From: Clostridium sp.
Lineage (GTDB): Bacteria > Bacillota > Clostridia > Lachnospirales > Lachnospiraceae
Length of the DNA: 46,091 bases
Direction: 5' to 3'
Assembly (NCBI GenBank): GCA_023664605.1
Contig: JAMPFF010000020.1
Location: 1-46,091 of the forward strand
Shown here: positions 6,452 to 16,596 of the stretch, in pieces
Layout: every line of letters starts with the position of its first letter
How positions within the stretch are numbered: position 1 is the stretch's first letter
The notes under the pieces: generated by a model
What the model saw: the letters and a program-made list of their open reading frames with translations, nothing else
Told to the model about the DNA's origin: nothing
Databases searched by the model: none
Translations under genes and position numbers: made by a program

Positions 6452-8143
6452 TTGAGTAATACGAAAAAAATGCGTGATGAATCAGCTAACAAGGCTGAGT
6501 TAGAGGAACTATATCAAATTTATACAAGATTCCGGTTAGGTGATAAATCGGCTTTGAATGAATTATTTGTAACAGTAAACAGTGAAGATAGTAAGATAAT
6601 TATAAGTAGGAAAAATGAAAGAAAACGTATGGAGAACTTGGATAATGTTTTAGATGCAGAGATGATAATGGCTGAAGAAAAGGATAAGGAAGAAAGAAGG
6701 GAAAAAGATAACTGGTTAAATTCTAACAATGAGAAAGTGATTTTCCGGTTTACATGCCTAAATAAGATGGTATATAACAAAAAAGTAGACTATTTATCAG
6801 AAGCAAAAAGTACAGGGTATGAGAATGGGGAAAAGGTAGCAAATAGAAATGCTAAGTATTATACAGGAAAATATGATGTATCTGATTTAAACAGTTTTAT
6901 ATACGAGACAGTGCTTGAAATTTTTAAAAGTGAAACAGATGAAAACGATTGTTTGACACTAGATGATAAAAAGAGTAAGACCCCAATATGTGACGGTGTA
7001 TCATTGTTGCAGAACATAAAATTTTTTACAAGCATGAGAATAAATAAACGAGCAGAAAATAGCTATTTAGACATATATGAAGGAGATTATTTGTGCGACA
7101 GTGATGATGAATCTAATGATGGTGTAAAACTTTCACTTTTTGACCAATATAATCTGAGGGAATTTATGAGATTAGAAGGCGATACATCGCGTCTGCCAAT
7201 ATATGAAGATTATTTGGAATGGCTAAAGAGAAATAATGTATATAGACTTTTTAAAGTAAACGCATATGATATTCAGGCAATTATTGAAACAATCATGAAT
7301 TGCCCAGATACTTTTGTTAAAGATTTAGAGGGAAACAGAGATGTAGATATTGCCATGCGGTTTATAAAACAAGAAGAATTACAGGAAATGATTAAGTCCA
7401 GGCACGATCTCGATATTGAACAGGAAAATATATCAAAAGATTTAAGGCTAATAGAACAAAAATTATTGAATCATTTGTTATATTCACTGAATTACAGGAT
7501 TGGTGAAGCAGAGAAAAGTAAAGGCATTTTTAAAAAGGAATCGGATAGATTTTTATATGCGTTAGACATAAAGAGATATATAAAAATATTTAGCCGGACA
7601 AGCTATGAAATATATAATATGAGCATTAGATATATAGAGACTCAGGATTATAATGGCTACTTTGATATAGTGAAAAAGTATGAAGATACAGTTATTGATA
7701 TTGTTTCTTTAAAAAAAGGAAAAAAGAAATATGATATGGTCAATTTGATATCTGAAAAGGATAATGATTTAGTAGATGATAAGACGGAAGCATTGCTCGA
7801 TATAGCAAAAACATTAATTGAATATTATCAAAATCAGGAGAAAGAATATAGACAAAATGGATTAAGCGAATATAAACAAAGTAAACATATTAACTGGAAT
7901 ACTGGTTTTTGGGAGACTGAATTAGAAGATGAAGTTTTAAAGATTAAATTATTATCAAATAAAGATGTGAAAAAACCGGCTCAACACAGCATAAATAAAG
8001 AAAAATTAATAGTTTATTGTGGATATATGAATTTTTACTTTTGTAATGTAGAAGAGAAAATATGTTATAGTATGCCTAAAGACAGGCGTATTATTAGCAG
8101 AAGAAATAAGAATCACGAAATTTCTATATACAATGCAGACTGA
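6452..8143 (+). CDS. unrecognised 563-residue protein
   Basis: TTG 6452 is chosen as start because GGAGG at 6437-6441 is 10 bases upstream. The earlier frame from 6410 has no ribosome-binding site. The product is hydrophilic, rich in Lys, Glu and Asn, predicted mostly helical, and lacks a signal peptide or membrane span. The N-terminal YTRFRLGDKSALNELF, and later DLNSFIYETVLEIF, recall the helical layout of sigma-factor-like proteins, but promoter-binding motifs are not evident and no family is assigned. The structured non-coding region begins about 110 bases after it. Confidence 0.65.
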   Translation: MSNTKKMRDESANKAELEELYQIYTRFRLGDKSALNELFVTVNSEDSKIIISRKNERKRMENLDNVLDAEMIMAEEKDKEERREKDNWLNSNNEKVIFRFTCLNKMVYNKKVDYLSEAKSTGYENGEKVANRNAKYYTGKYDVSDLNSFIYETVLEIFKSETDENDCLTLDDKKSKTPICDGVSLLQNIKFFTSMRINKRAENSYLDIYEGDYLCDSDDESNDGVKLSLFDQYNLREFMRLEGDTSRLPIYEDYLEWLKRNNVYRLFKVNAYDIQAIIETIMNCPDTFVKDLEGNRDVDIAMRFIKQEELQEMIKSRHDLDIEQENISKDLRLIEQKLLNHLLYSLNYRIGEAEKSKGIFKKESDRFLYALDIKRYIKIFSRTSYEIYNMSIRYIETQDYNGYFDIVKKYEDTVIDIVSLKKGKKKYDMVNLISEKDNDLVDDKTEALLDIAKTLIEYYQNQEKEYRQNGLSEYKQSKHINWNTGFWETELEDEVLKIKLLSNKDVKKPAQHSINKEKLIVYCGYMNFYFCNVEEKICYSMPKDRRIISRRNKNHEISIYNAD

Positions 8144-8252
8144 AAGGTGCATTTACTTATATAATTTAGTATATATAAATAGAAAGGTAAAAAAGTAAGA
8201 TATTTTACTACAGTTTCCATAAATTAAATTTCCTATAGGCTAATAGGGTGTC

Positions 8253-8540
8253 ATAGCTTTATTAGCTATTATGTATATCGACTCCACAACGATATACAGA
8301 ACAATAACACAACAAAAAACGATGTAAGCGTCAGACGGCTTTTTGGAAGAAAGTTGTTTGATGCAGTCCATATACATCTCCACAATGTATATGGAAATCT
8401 GGTAAAGGTCTACCACACTTTACCAGAGATACAAGCTGCATGATGCGTTATTCGCACAAGCATCATGTAGCAATGTATTATAGGTCATTCAGTCTTAGAC
8501 TACTACAGCTTGTGACTGGATGTTGTTATTTTTTTGCCTT
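8253..8540 (+). ncRNA. candidate structured RNA with a chain of hairpins
   Basis: The gene-free interval 8144-8596 contains at least four consecutive perfect hairpins. They are 8273-8280/8290-8297 (8 bp, loop ACTCCACAA), 8367-8377/8385-8395 (11 bp, loop CTCCACA), 8398-8407/8418-8427 (10 bp, loop GTCTACCACA) and 8439-8446/8460-8467 (8 bp). An outer 8-bp helix (8431-8438 ACAAGCTG with 8506-8513 CAGCTTGT) encloses the last of these and a small AGTC/GACT stem. A further stem lies at 8253-8258/8264-8269. Three loops share CCACA. A seven-T run at 8530-8536 may mark the end. No open frame fits. Large ornate RNAs (for example ROOL, GOLLD) occur in related phages, but no class could be assigned by eye. 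A hairpin-rich replication site is the alternative. Strand is assumed from the T-run and flanking genes. Confidence 0.6.
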
Positions 8541-8596
8541 TTTAATGCACATTTTTATCAAGACATATATAATAAAATGAAGAAAGGGAAAAACGA

Positions 8597-8782
8597 ATGG
8601 ATTTAAAAGAAAGAGTAAAAATGTTTATGAATGATACGGGTGCAAAACTGAGTGTATTCTGTAGAAAAGTTCAAATAAGCAGTACATATTACTACGCATG
8701 GATGCGCGGAGAAATAGAGCCGTCAGAAAGTATGAGTGACCGCATTAGGGTATACCTTGATGAAGTATATAAGAAATCATAA
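8597..8782 (+). CDS. small helix-turn-helix protein
   Basis: This is a 61-residue protein, MDLKERVKMFMNDTG and onward. The pattern KLSVFCRKVQISSTYYYAWMRGE resembles a Cro/C1-type helix-turn-helix in which the second helix (ISSTYYYAWMRG) would contact DNA. The fold is close to minimal, with no oligomerisation domain. A GAAAGGG ribosome-binding site lies just before ATG 8597. It is placed between the structured RNA region and the tail-related genes and could regulate either. Its target is unknown. Confidence 0.7.
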   Translation: MDLKERVKMFMNDTGAKLSVFCRKVQISSTYYYAWMRGEIEPSESMSDRIRVYLDEVYKKS

Positions 8783-8931
8783 ATCAAACTAGCAGTAAAA
8801 TTGAGCAACTATTAACCAAGCAAATATAAAATTCCATTTAATCTTAAATCATCCAAACCAGCACACAATCATGCTGTGACAATCAAATTAATAAAAATTG
8901 AATAGAGAACTAAGAAATACGGAGGAAATTC

Positions 8932-9366
8932 ATTACGGAACAGAATCAGGAAAATAGTAATATTGGATTACAGAGTATTTACGATGCTATACAGCATTTA
9001 AAACCGGAATATCAAGCAACAATACTTTCTAACTATAAATTCACTGAATTGTATAGCGTATTGACAAATAAAGAAAGCTACAAGCAGCATATTGATGATT
9101 TATTTGTGATATCTAATGAATATATGAATAGAATAATTGCACTTTCGGCACTTCGCACAGAAGCACTTTTGAGAAACATGAGAAAGCAGGAAGCATTTGA
9201 TAAGGCAGGTATCATGTGCCAGATGTTTGATTGTATGTCGGAAGCGGACAAGAAGCGGTTTTGTGAGGGTATGCTTCAGAAAAAAGAATTTTTTGAAGAT
9301 GTTCATAAGGCGATGTCAAGTGAAACTCAAAATACAGCAAAAAGCGATTTGCAAGAAGAAACATAG
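8932..9366 (+). CDS. phage tail-region protein with an ATT start, possible tail assembly chaperone
   Basis: GGAGG at 8921-8925 is followed 6 bases later by ATT 8932, then ACG GAA CAG, and a 144-residue open frame. The first alternative starts in frame (TTG near 9049-9061) lack a ribosome-binding site and drop about 39 sensible residues. The product is acidic, helical and soluble, with EALLRNMRKQEAF and MSEADKKRFCEGML. Size and position two genes before the tape-measure gene match tail assembly chaperones of siphophages, but no sequence motif confirms this. The next gene follows 4 bases after the stop. Confidence 0.6.
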   Translation: MTEQNQENSNIGLQSIYDAIQHLKPEYQATILSNYKFTELYSVLTNKESYKQHIDDLFVISNEYMNRIIALSALRTEALLRNMRKQEAFDKAGIMCQMFDCMSEADKKRFCEGMLQKKEFFEDVHKAMSSETQNTAKSDLQEET

Positions 9367-9370
9367 TATT

Positions 9371-9838
9371 ATGGGCAAAAAAGGCGTTTATGATGATATT
9401 GATACATTGTTAAAAGATTTAAAATCAGACATTGAAGACACGCTAATGGATGAGGTATTAGACGAGATAAAAGATATTGAACATAAGCATATAGAAGAAG
9501 ATGTGCTTTCGGTATACAGTCCGTCAATTTATAAAAGACGACTATCAGATGGAATTGATGATGTAGATAACATTGTCGGCACAGTGAGAAATATGCAGCT
9601 AGAAGTTGATAATGTCACTAAGTTTAATGATGATTATAGTACACATAATCATGGAACAGGATTAGCCGATTTGATTAACGATGGGGAAAAGAGCGGCGGT
9701 TTTTTCTATGATTATCCTGGAGAATTTACACAGCCACGCCCATTTATTGATAATACGATTGAAGAAATCGAACATACGGACTCTGTAGAAAATGCGCTCA
9801 AAAAGGGATTGAAGAAAAGAAAATATGATGTTAAATAA
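9371..9838 (+). CDS. phage structural-region protein, possibly head-tail or tail completion
   Basis: This is a 155-residue protein starting MGKKGVYDDIDTLLKDLK. It is helical and acidic at the N-terminus. The C-terminal QPRPFIDNTIEEIE followed by ALKKGLKKR resembles the end of HK97 gp10-type tail-completion proteins, which often read RPF-(x)n-ALKKGL. ATG 9371 follows the previous stop closely and has only a weak upstream GAAGAA. The same frame is open back to 9197 under the previous gene. It directly precedes the tape-measure gene. Function is inferred from context and this C-terminal similarity. Confidence 0.55.
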   Translation: MGKKGVYDDIDTLLKDLKSDIEDTLMDEVLDEIKDIEHKHIEEDVLSVYSPSIYKRRLSDGIDDVDNIVGTVRNMQLEVDNVTKFNDDYSTHNHGTGLADLINDGEKSGGFFYDYPGEFTQPRPFIDNTIEEIEHTDSVENALKKGLKKRKYDVK

Positions 9839-9880
9839 GGGTGTTTGCTACACCTTTTTTGATGGAGGAAAATATATTTA

Positions 9881-12800
9881 ATGGCAACAAAAATAACAAT
9901 TACCCCAGAACTGGATGAAGAGAAATTAAGACAGCAGTTAGATAAAGTAAAAAACCAAAAAGAAAAAATCAAAGTAGATATAGATACCGGAAACATTGAC
10001 AGTGCTAATCAGAACATGAAAAAGCTGAATAATACGGTATCAAATAGCAATACGATATTTGGCAGACTAAAAAATACCATAGGTAATACTTTTTCAACCG
10101 GAAAACTAGCTATGACCGGATATCTTGCGGTACTAAATGAAATCAATAAGGCGGGCAAAAACGCAAAACAGACAATAAATGAATTGGATAAGGCGGCTAC
10201 AGATTTAGCAGTAGCCACTAATATGTCAAGAGAATCAGTATCAGAATTAGTAAAAAATTATAATGATTATGCAAAAGAATTGAAAAGCACGACTACGCAA
10301 ATAACGTCTGCTGCCGATGATTATTTAAGAGCCGGTAAGTCAATGAGCGAAACACAGGCACTAATCAAAGATTCTATCATGCTATCAAAGTTAGGACAGT
10401 TGGAGGCAGGCACAGCAACCGAGGATTTATTGGCGGTCATGAATGGTTATGAAATGTCCATTGAAGAAGTGAGAAAGTCTTTAGATGCAATGGTAGCGTT
10501 GGATATGGCAGCAGCTACATCATCGGGAGATATTGCAACGGCATTAAAATATTGCGCTTCCAGTGCTGATGTAGCCGGAGTTTCATTTAATAAATTGGCG
10601 GCTATGGTTGCCGTCGTACAGGATAAAACTCAGCAGAGCGCAGAAACAATCGGTACATTTATGAATACCCTGTTATCCAGATATAGGGATGTTAAAATAG
10701 GGCAGTTTGTAAGTGGTGACGGCGAAGATATATCGCAGGTAGAAACAATACTAAATTCCCTTGATATTAAGTTAAGGGATAGCAGTCAGGAATTTAGGGA
10801 TTTTGAAACAGTAATAGAGGAAGTTGCTTTAAGCTGGGAGGATTATTCATCTGTACAGCAAGCGGCGATTGCAAAAGCCTTCAGCGGCACAAGACAACAA
10901 AACAGATTCCTTGCATTAATGGAAGGCTATAATAAAACACTGGAATTAACAGAGGTTGCGGCAAATTCCGCAGGAACGGCTATTGAGAAATTTGAAAACT
11001 CCTATATGAATTCATTAGAAGCCAAACAAAATGCCTTACAAGCCTCTTTTGAATCTATGATAATGAATTCTGATTTCAGTGAAATATATGCCGGAATACT
11101 TGAAACAACAACAGCATTGGTTGATTTTATGAATCAGACAAATGCACTGAAAGGTGTATTGACAGGGTTAACGGTTACAGGCGGTATCAAAGGATTTCTG
11201 GCAATAAAAACAGGTGTAAACGAAGCCTATATCGCTTTAAATAAATTTCAAAATGCACTGAATATAGTAAAGCAGACGAATATATCCACACAGGAATATG
11301 AGAGATTATTACTGTTATCAAACGGACTATCCACAAGCCAGATGAAACTTGTATTATCTACAAACAGTCTTTCTGTAGCACAGAAAAAAGAGTTATTAAT
11401 GGCAAGCGGTTTATCAGAGGAAGAAGCTATTTTGCAGTTGCAGACGTGGAAGATGACAGCCGCAAATACAGGATTGACAGCATCTACGGTAACACTAGGG
11501 AATGCGTTTAAAGCATTATGGAGTACGCTTATTGCAAATCCGCTGGTTATAGTAACTGCATTGATTTCCGGTGCGGTAATGGCATATCAATCCTATAATC
11601 AGAAATTAGAAGAAACCAGACAAGCTAATTTGGATGCCGCAACAACAGCGTCAGAAAGCGCAGATAAGCTGAAAGATTTATATAATGAATATAAACGCCT
11701 TGCATCTATACAGGATAGGACAACCTCTGAAGAAGAATCATTTAAAACAGCGGTTGAAAATATCACGGTTGCATTAGGCGATAAGGCAGAAATTATAAAA
11801 GACCTTACAGCCGGAACGGATGAATACGCAGATGCACTTGCAAGAGCGACAAAAGAAGAATTACAGTCTCAGGCAGTAACCGCTACTATTGGCAGAAAAT
11901 CAGCGGAAGAAACTCTGCAAGGTAATATTTGGAGTGATTGGAGCGGTTCAAAAGTATCCGTAGATTCCAACAGTAAAGGGAAATCTTTATCAGATGAAGC
12001 GCAAAAGGCAGTAGATATTGTTTCTGATTCTTTAAAAGAATTTGAGACAATCAACCGCACATGGAAAAGTATTTCATGGGATATTTCCAGTGATAATCCG
12101 ACAGAAGCATTGGAATTTTACAATTCACTTATAGAAGCAAGAGAAAAGTTAGTGTTAGCTTCAAAAGACGATGAAACACTGCTTGATACAGAAATCTATG
12201 AAGATTTGAATACCGCAGTCAATACAATGTCGGAAAGCCTTGATACTTACATTGAAAAGTTGTATGAAGAAGAAAAACTTAACTATATGGCACAAAACGG
12301 TATTCCTAGTGTAACAGAGGAGTACAAGGCTATGGAATCCGCTTTAGTCAGTGCGGCAGGTTCCAGTGTTGATTTGCAGGATAAATTCAAAGAACTGCTT
12401 ATGTCTGATTTTTCAGATTTGGCAACAGATATAGGCAATGTCGGAAATGCTGTAGAAAACGTATCGGCACAAGCAGGAAAGGCAATTCCATTATTTAACC
12501 AGCTTACCACTTCCGAGGAAGCATTAGACCAATTCCAGGCATCCATTAAATCAGCAACAGACGCATATGCAACACTTTTATCCGGTAATTATACGTCTAC
12601 TGAATTGTTGGACTGTATACAGGCAATCAATAAGGCTATGTCCAATATGGGCGGTACTCTTGATTGGGAATTTATCAATCGCCAGACAGATTCTTTGGAA
12701 TTATTAGGTAATGCGATACAGCACATTTCCCAAAAGTGCGCTGAAAGTATATTATCAGGTGCAGGAATCGACATAGACAGTGAGTTTGGACAGATGCTTG

Positions 12801-15800
12801 CAAACATTATAGGACAGATTTATGATACGGAAGCGGCGTTTGAGGGGATGAACTCACAGCTTGATAACTTGCAGTCTTCCTATCAGACATTGACGGGTAT
12901 ATTAGAGGCTTATAATGAAACAGGCTATATCAATTTAGACAATCTTCAATCTTTACTTACGGCAGATGAAAACTTTATTCAGATGTTACAGGTGGAGAAC
13001 GGACAGCTTACATTAAATCAAGCTGCTTATGAAAATCTGGTAGCGGTTCAGTTATTAGAATTTAAAGCGAAATTAAATGATGCCGCCGCTGCTGAAATTG
13101 AGGCACTTGCCAAACAGAAAGCGGAACAAGCAACGAACCAGAACGCGGACGCTTCCCAGAATGCAGTAGCTAAACTGGATGCGGAAACACAGGCATTTAA
13201 CAGGAATACATCGGCGGCTATTGCAAATGCGGTAGCAAAAGCAGAAGAAAACGGCGTATCAGAAGCGGAGATTCAAGGTGTATTTGATAAATATACAGAA
13301 GTTTGGAACTCTGCTATGAATAATTACAGTGTTGATTTTGACAGCTTTATGAGTGGCGGTAAGTCAGCGGCAAGTAAATCCGGCAGCGAACACGCAGACG
13401 CATATTTGAAAGCGTTTGAAGAAGAATACAGCCGCTTAAAAGATATGCTTGACCGTGGCGAGATTTCCGAAGCGCAATATCTGAATGCGTTACGAAGACT
13501 GTATACCCGATATTTCAAAGACCGTAAAGAATATCTGGACGAATATAGGAAATATGAGTCTGAATATTTATCAGGTATGCTTGCCCTGCATAATAAGGCA
13601 TTGAGCGGTATCAGTACATTATTGAACCGTAAGATAAGCGCGGCGAATGATGCCAAAGATGCCGCCATATCAGCATTACAGGAAGAAAAGGAAGCCGCAG
13701 CGGAGGCATATCAAAATCAGATTGATAATATCGAAAAAGAGAAAGATGCCATTGATGACCTTATCAAAGAGAAAAATAAGAAGATAGATTCCATCAATGA
13801 AGAGATAGAGGCAATCGAGAGGGCGGCGGAAAGCAGAAGAAAAAATATTCAGCTTGAAAAAGACCAATTCGCGTTAGAAAAGATGCTCAATCAGAGAACA
13901 TCATTGGTATATAAAGGCGGTCAGTTTGTATATGAAGCGGATACAAGTGGAGTCAGGGATGCGCGTGAAAAGGTAAGAGAAGACCAGGAAGCATTGCAGA
14001 TTGACAGTCTAAAGAATGAAATTTCACTTATCCAAAAAGAAATTGACCTTTTGGAAGAAAAGAAAGATGCCTTGTCAGAAGAACAAGACCGTATCCAGAA
14101 ATTAATGGATGAGTCCAATAAATATTATGACAATCTCATTAAGCAGCAAGAAAAAATGTGGGATTCCATGATAAAAGGCTTGGAGCAGCAGAAGTCCAAA
14201 TGGGAAGAATTAGCCGATATACAGGAAATCGCAGAAGCATTTTCCGCTATTGAACAGGTATTTGGCGAAATGGGATATACAGTCGAGGATATACTTAATG
14301 GCAATGAACAGGCTTTTGAAGATTTCAAGTCAAAATACATATCCCTTCTGAGTGACATGAATAATAATTCCAGTTTTGCAGATGGATTAACTTATGCAAC
14401 AGGAATTGCCAAAGAAAATCTTGGTTCTTTCCTTGATAAGACACAAGAAGCAGGTGCAGGCATTGACGAACTATCCACAAAAGCTGGTGAATTAGGCACT
14501 ATAACAGAGGGTATGGACGGATTAGCGGCATCCGCTTCCGAAGCCAATACAAATATTTCCGAAACGGCAACAAATGTAGGAGAGGTTGCGGCTAATGTAG
14601 GTAACTTAGAAACCAACCTACACAACGTAAATGCGCTTGTATCAGAAGAACAGACCGCATTTGATAACCTCAAACAGACAATAGATGAAGTTCTTGAAGC
14701 AATCGACCAGAAAACCGAAGCTATCCAGAACGAACAAAACGCCGTAGGAATTGCGACAAGTAGCGAAATGGCAGATTTCTTATTGCTGAAAGATAAGATT
14801 CTGGAAGTAAAAGAAACACTTGATACTGTAAATGATACCGTTGCAACTATGGATAGACAACCGATAGATAACCTTACAACGGCTTTTCAGATGTTGTATA
14901 ACCAGTTGCTTCTTGTGTCAAATATATTATCAGTCAACGCAGAAAACAGCATTGCCTCCTCTATACAGGCACTAAATGAGATTTCCTTAGAAGATGGCAT
15001 TATTGCACAATTTACCAACCTGAAAGAAGCCATTGATTCCGTTACTGCTGCAATCAGCGGTGGAGGCGGTGATTCCGAAGGTGGTGAAGGTCAGGGAGGT
15101 AATTCTGCTTCTGGACAGGGCGGCTCATCTGGCGGTAAAGGTTCTGAATCAGGCGGTGGTGGCAGTTCACTTACAGGCGCAATTACTGAAATGGGTAGTA
15201 CAGCACAGGAAGTGATTGGTGAACCCGATGCAGAGGGTGACGGCACTGTTATAGGTGAGTTTGGCTCTATGGAAACTGCTGTAACTGATGTAACTGCTGC
15301 TATTGGCGGCGGTGAATCTGGCAGTGGAGAGGGTTCTGGTAGTGGTGAATCCGGTGGCGAAGATGAGAATAATCTTATCGGCTCTATCGTTAATCTTGGC
15401 GAAACCACGGAAGAAGTATTAGGTGAACCAGGCGGCGACGGTGTTATCGGCAGGTTTGAGCAGTTCAAAGTACCAATCCAAGAAGCGGATACTCATGTGC
15501 ATAGTATATCTGATGGACTTGATGCGATTGACGGCAAGGAAGTTGAATGTACCATTACTGTCAATATCAAGACCAATGGCAGTATACCTGCATTTGCGTC
15601 TGGCACTGCTTTAAGCGGAATGAACCTCAATAGTGCGGAATACAATGCCAAATATACAGGAAATGCTCATGTAGAGGGTACGGCTTTAGCATCTGGCAAT
15701 TGGGCAGTACAATCTAATGAACAGAATGCTTTGGTTGGGGAGGAAGGTTTTGAAATCATCGTAAGGAATGGCAAATTCTTTACCGTTGGAGAGAATGGCG

Positions 15801-16285
15801 CGGAAATGACAAACATTAAGCGCAACGATATTGTCTTCAATCATGAACAGTCGGTTCAGCTTCTTAAATATGGTCGTATTTCTGGACGTGGTAAGGCATA
15901 TGCTGATGGCACTGTTGGTAACGGTAAATTCCTTACACCAAGCGGTAAAATCTTTCAAGAGTACAATCCCGACAAAGATGATTCCTCATTCGGAAAACTC
16001 TATAAGGCATGGCACGCTCATTACGACAATCTTGAAAAAGACGTGCATGAAATCAACGAAGAACTCTCCCACCATTTGCTGATGGAAAGAAACGAACAGA
16101 TGCAAAGGGATATCGCGCAGATTAGTAATGCCAGCAGTATTGTCAATAATACTAGGAATGTGCAGCCTGTAGTAACTCAGCAATTCAATATCACAATGCC
16201 TAATATTACAGATAGTACGTCTGCTGCAACATTGATGAATGACCTTCAATCTTTAGCTACTAAGAAGTTCCAAGTTAATTGGTAA
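9881..16285 (+). CDS. TP901-family phage tail tape-measure protein
   Basis: This very large (2134-residue) protein determines tail length and aids DNA delivery in siphophages. The TP901 core is at about residues 95-270: LDKAATDLAVATNMSRESV, KSMSETQALIKDSIMLSKLG, GTATEDLLAVMNGYEMS and AGVSFNKLAAMVAVVQDKT. A hydrophobic membrane segment lies near residue 555 (NPLVIVTALISGAVMAY). Long coiled coils occupy about 1250-1450 and contain repeated EKEKDAIDDLIKEKNKKID-type heptads. A glycine/serine-rich zone at about 1725-1850 holds two related modules, each centred on EVIGEP/EVLGEP. The C-terminus carries ASGTALSGMN and GEEGFEIIVRNG-like segments. GGAGG lies 12 bases before ATG 9881. Confidence 0.92.
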   Translation: MATKITITPELDEEKLRQQLDKVKNQKEKIKVDIDTGNIDSANQNMKKLNNTVSNSNTIFGRLKNTIGNTFSTGKLAMTGYLAVLNEINKAGKNAKQTINELDKAATDLAVATNMSRESVSELVKNYNDYAKELKSTTTQITSAADDYLRAGKSMSETQALIKDSIMLSKLGQLEAGTATEDLLAVMNGYEMSIEEVRKSLDAMVALDMAAATSSGDIATALKYCASSADVAGVSFNKLAAMVAVVQDKTQQSAETIGTFMNTLLSRYRDVKIGQFVSGDGEDISQVETILNSLDIKLRDSSQEFRDFETVIEEVALSWEDYSSVQQAAIAKAFSGTRQQNRFLALMEGYNKTLELTEVAANSAGTAIEKFENSYMNSLEAKQNALQASFESMIMNSDFSEIYAGILETTTALVDFMNQTNALKGVLTGLTVTGGIKGFLAIKTGVNEAYIALNKFQNALNIVKQTNISTQEYERLLLLSNGLSTSQMKLVLSTNSLSVAQKKELLMASGLSEEEAILQLQTWKMTAANTGLTASTVTLGNAFKALWSTLIANPLVIVTALISGAVMAYQSYNQKLEETRQANLDAATTASESADKLKDLYNEYKRLASIQDRTTSEEESFKTAVENITVALGDKAEIIKDLTAGTDEYADALARATKEELQSQAVTATIGRKSAEETLQGNIWSDWSGSKVSVDSNSKGKSLSDEAQKAVDIVSDSLKEFETINRTWKSISWDISSDNPTEALEFYNSLIEAREKLVLASKDDETLLDTEIYEDLNTAVNTMSESLDTYIEKLYEEEKLNYMAQNGIPSVTEEYKAMESALVSAAGSSVDLQDKFKELLMSDFSDLATDIGNVGNAVENVSAQAGKAIPLFNQLTTSEEALDQFQASIKSATDAYATLLSGNYTSTELLDCIQAINKAMSNMGGTLDWEFINRQTDSLELLGNAIQHISQKCAESILSGAGIDIDSEFGQMLANIIGQIYDTEAAFEGMNSQLDNLQSSYQTLTGILEAYNETGYINLDNLQSLLTADENFIQMLQVENGQLTLNQAAYENLVAVQLLEFKAKLNDAAAAEIEALAKQKAEQATNQNADASQNAVAKLDAETQAFNRNTSAAIANAVAKAEENGVSEAEIQGVFDKYTEVWNSAMNNYSVDFDSFMSGGKSAASKSGSEHADAYLKAFEEEYSRLKDMLDRGEISEAQYLNALRRLYTRYFKDRKEYLDEYRKYESEYLSGMLALHNKALSGISTLLNRKISAANDAKDAAISALQEEKEAAAEAYQNQIDNIEKEKDAIDDLIKEKNKKIDSINEEIEAIERAAESRRKNIQLEKDQFALEKMLNQRTSLVYKGGQFVYEADTSGVRDAREKVREDQEALQIDSLKNEISLIQKEIDLLEEKKDALSEEQDRIQKLMDESNKYYDNLIKQQEKMWDSMIKGLEQQKSKWEELADIQEIAEAFSAIEQVFGEMGYTVEDILNGNEQAFEDFKSKYISLLSDMNNNSSFADGLTYATGIAKENLGSFLDKTQEAGAGIDELSTKAGELGTITEGMDGLAASASEANTNISETATNVGEVAANVGNLETNLHNVNALVSEEQTAFDNLKQTIDEVLEAIDQKTEAIQNEQNAVGIATSSEMADFLLLKDKILEVKETLDTVNDTVATMDRQPIDNLTTAFQMLYNQLLLVSNILSVNAENSIASSIQALNEISLEDGIIAQFTNLKEAIDSVTAAISGGGGDSEGGEGQGGNSASGQGGSSGGKGSESGGGGSSLTGAITEMGSTAQEVIGEPDAEGDGTVIGEFGSMETAVTDVTAAIGGGESGSGEGSGSGESGGEDENNLIGSIVNLGETTEEVLGEPGGDGVIGRFEQFKVPIQEADTHVHSISDGLDAIDGKEVECTITVNIKTNGSIPAFASGTALSGMNLNSAEYNAKYTGNAHVEGTALASGNWAVQSNEQNALVGEEGFEIIVRNGKFFTVGENGAEMTNIKRNDIVFNHEQSVQLLKYGRISGRGKAYADGTVGNGKFLTPSGKIFQEYNPDKDDSSFGKLYKAWHAHYDNLEKDVHEINEELSHHLLMERNEQMQRDIAQISNASSIVNNTRNVQPVVTQQFNITMPNITDSTSAATLMNDLQSLATKKFQVNW

Positions 16286-16296
16286 AATGTAAAATG

Positions 16297-16322
16297 ACCG
16301 CACTCTGAAATATGGGTGCGGT
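16297..16322. terminator. hairpin after the tape-measure gene
   Basis: ACCGCAC (16297-16303) pairs with GTGCGGT (16316-16322) around a 12-base loop, 12 bases after the tape-measure stop. Only a short AT tail follows, so termination may be weak. Confidence 0.5.
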
Positions 16323-16410
16323 TATAGTAGAAACATATGTTCTGATAGTGTTTTGTCAATTGTTGGTATATAATGAATTATTATAATACTAATGATTGGA
16401 GAAAACGATT

Positions 16411-16596
16411 ATGTGGAAAGATAAACAGCTCCAGATAGATGATGATAATAATTTGAATGAAAGTGTCTATCATAATTATGAGGAAATAATTGGTGGAAGA
16501 ACTGCTAATTTTTCAGTTGAGCCGTCTAATGAAAAAGATTATGATATTTATCTTATGACAGGAAATAACAGCGAGAAAGGTAGTGAGAAAAAATAG
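16411..16596 (+). CDS. small acidic hypothetical protein
   Basis: This is a 61-residue protein starting MWKDKQLQIDDDNNLNES. ATG 16411 lies 9 bases after GGAG (16398-16401). TTG 16396 has no ribosome-binding site. The product is highly acidic with no hydrophobic segment. Its TAG stop overlaps the ATA proposed as start of the next gene, so the pair is probably co-translated. Function is unknown. Confidence 0.6.
   Translation: MWKDKQLQIDDDNNLNESVYHNYEEIIGGRTANFSVEPSNEKDYDIYLMTGNNSEKGSEKK

Noticed and set aside
6452-8143. Sigma factor annotation for the 563-residue protein
   Set aside because: Only vague similarity in helical pattern; region 2 and 4 motifs could not be identified.
9197-9400. 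Programmed frameshift joining the 8932 and 9371 genes, as in tail chaperones
   Set aside because: The 9371 frame is open back to 9197, but it lies in the +1 frame rather than the usual -1. No convincing slippery site was seen, and 9371 has its own ATG.
15091-15468. Minus-strand Pro/Ser-rich frame
   Set aside because: It is the complement of the Gly/Ser-rich part of the tape-measure gene.
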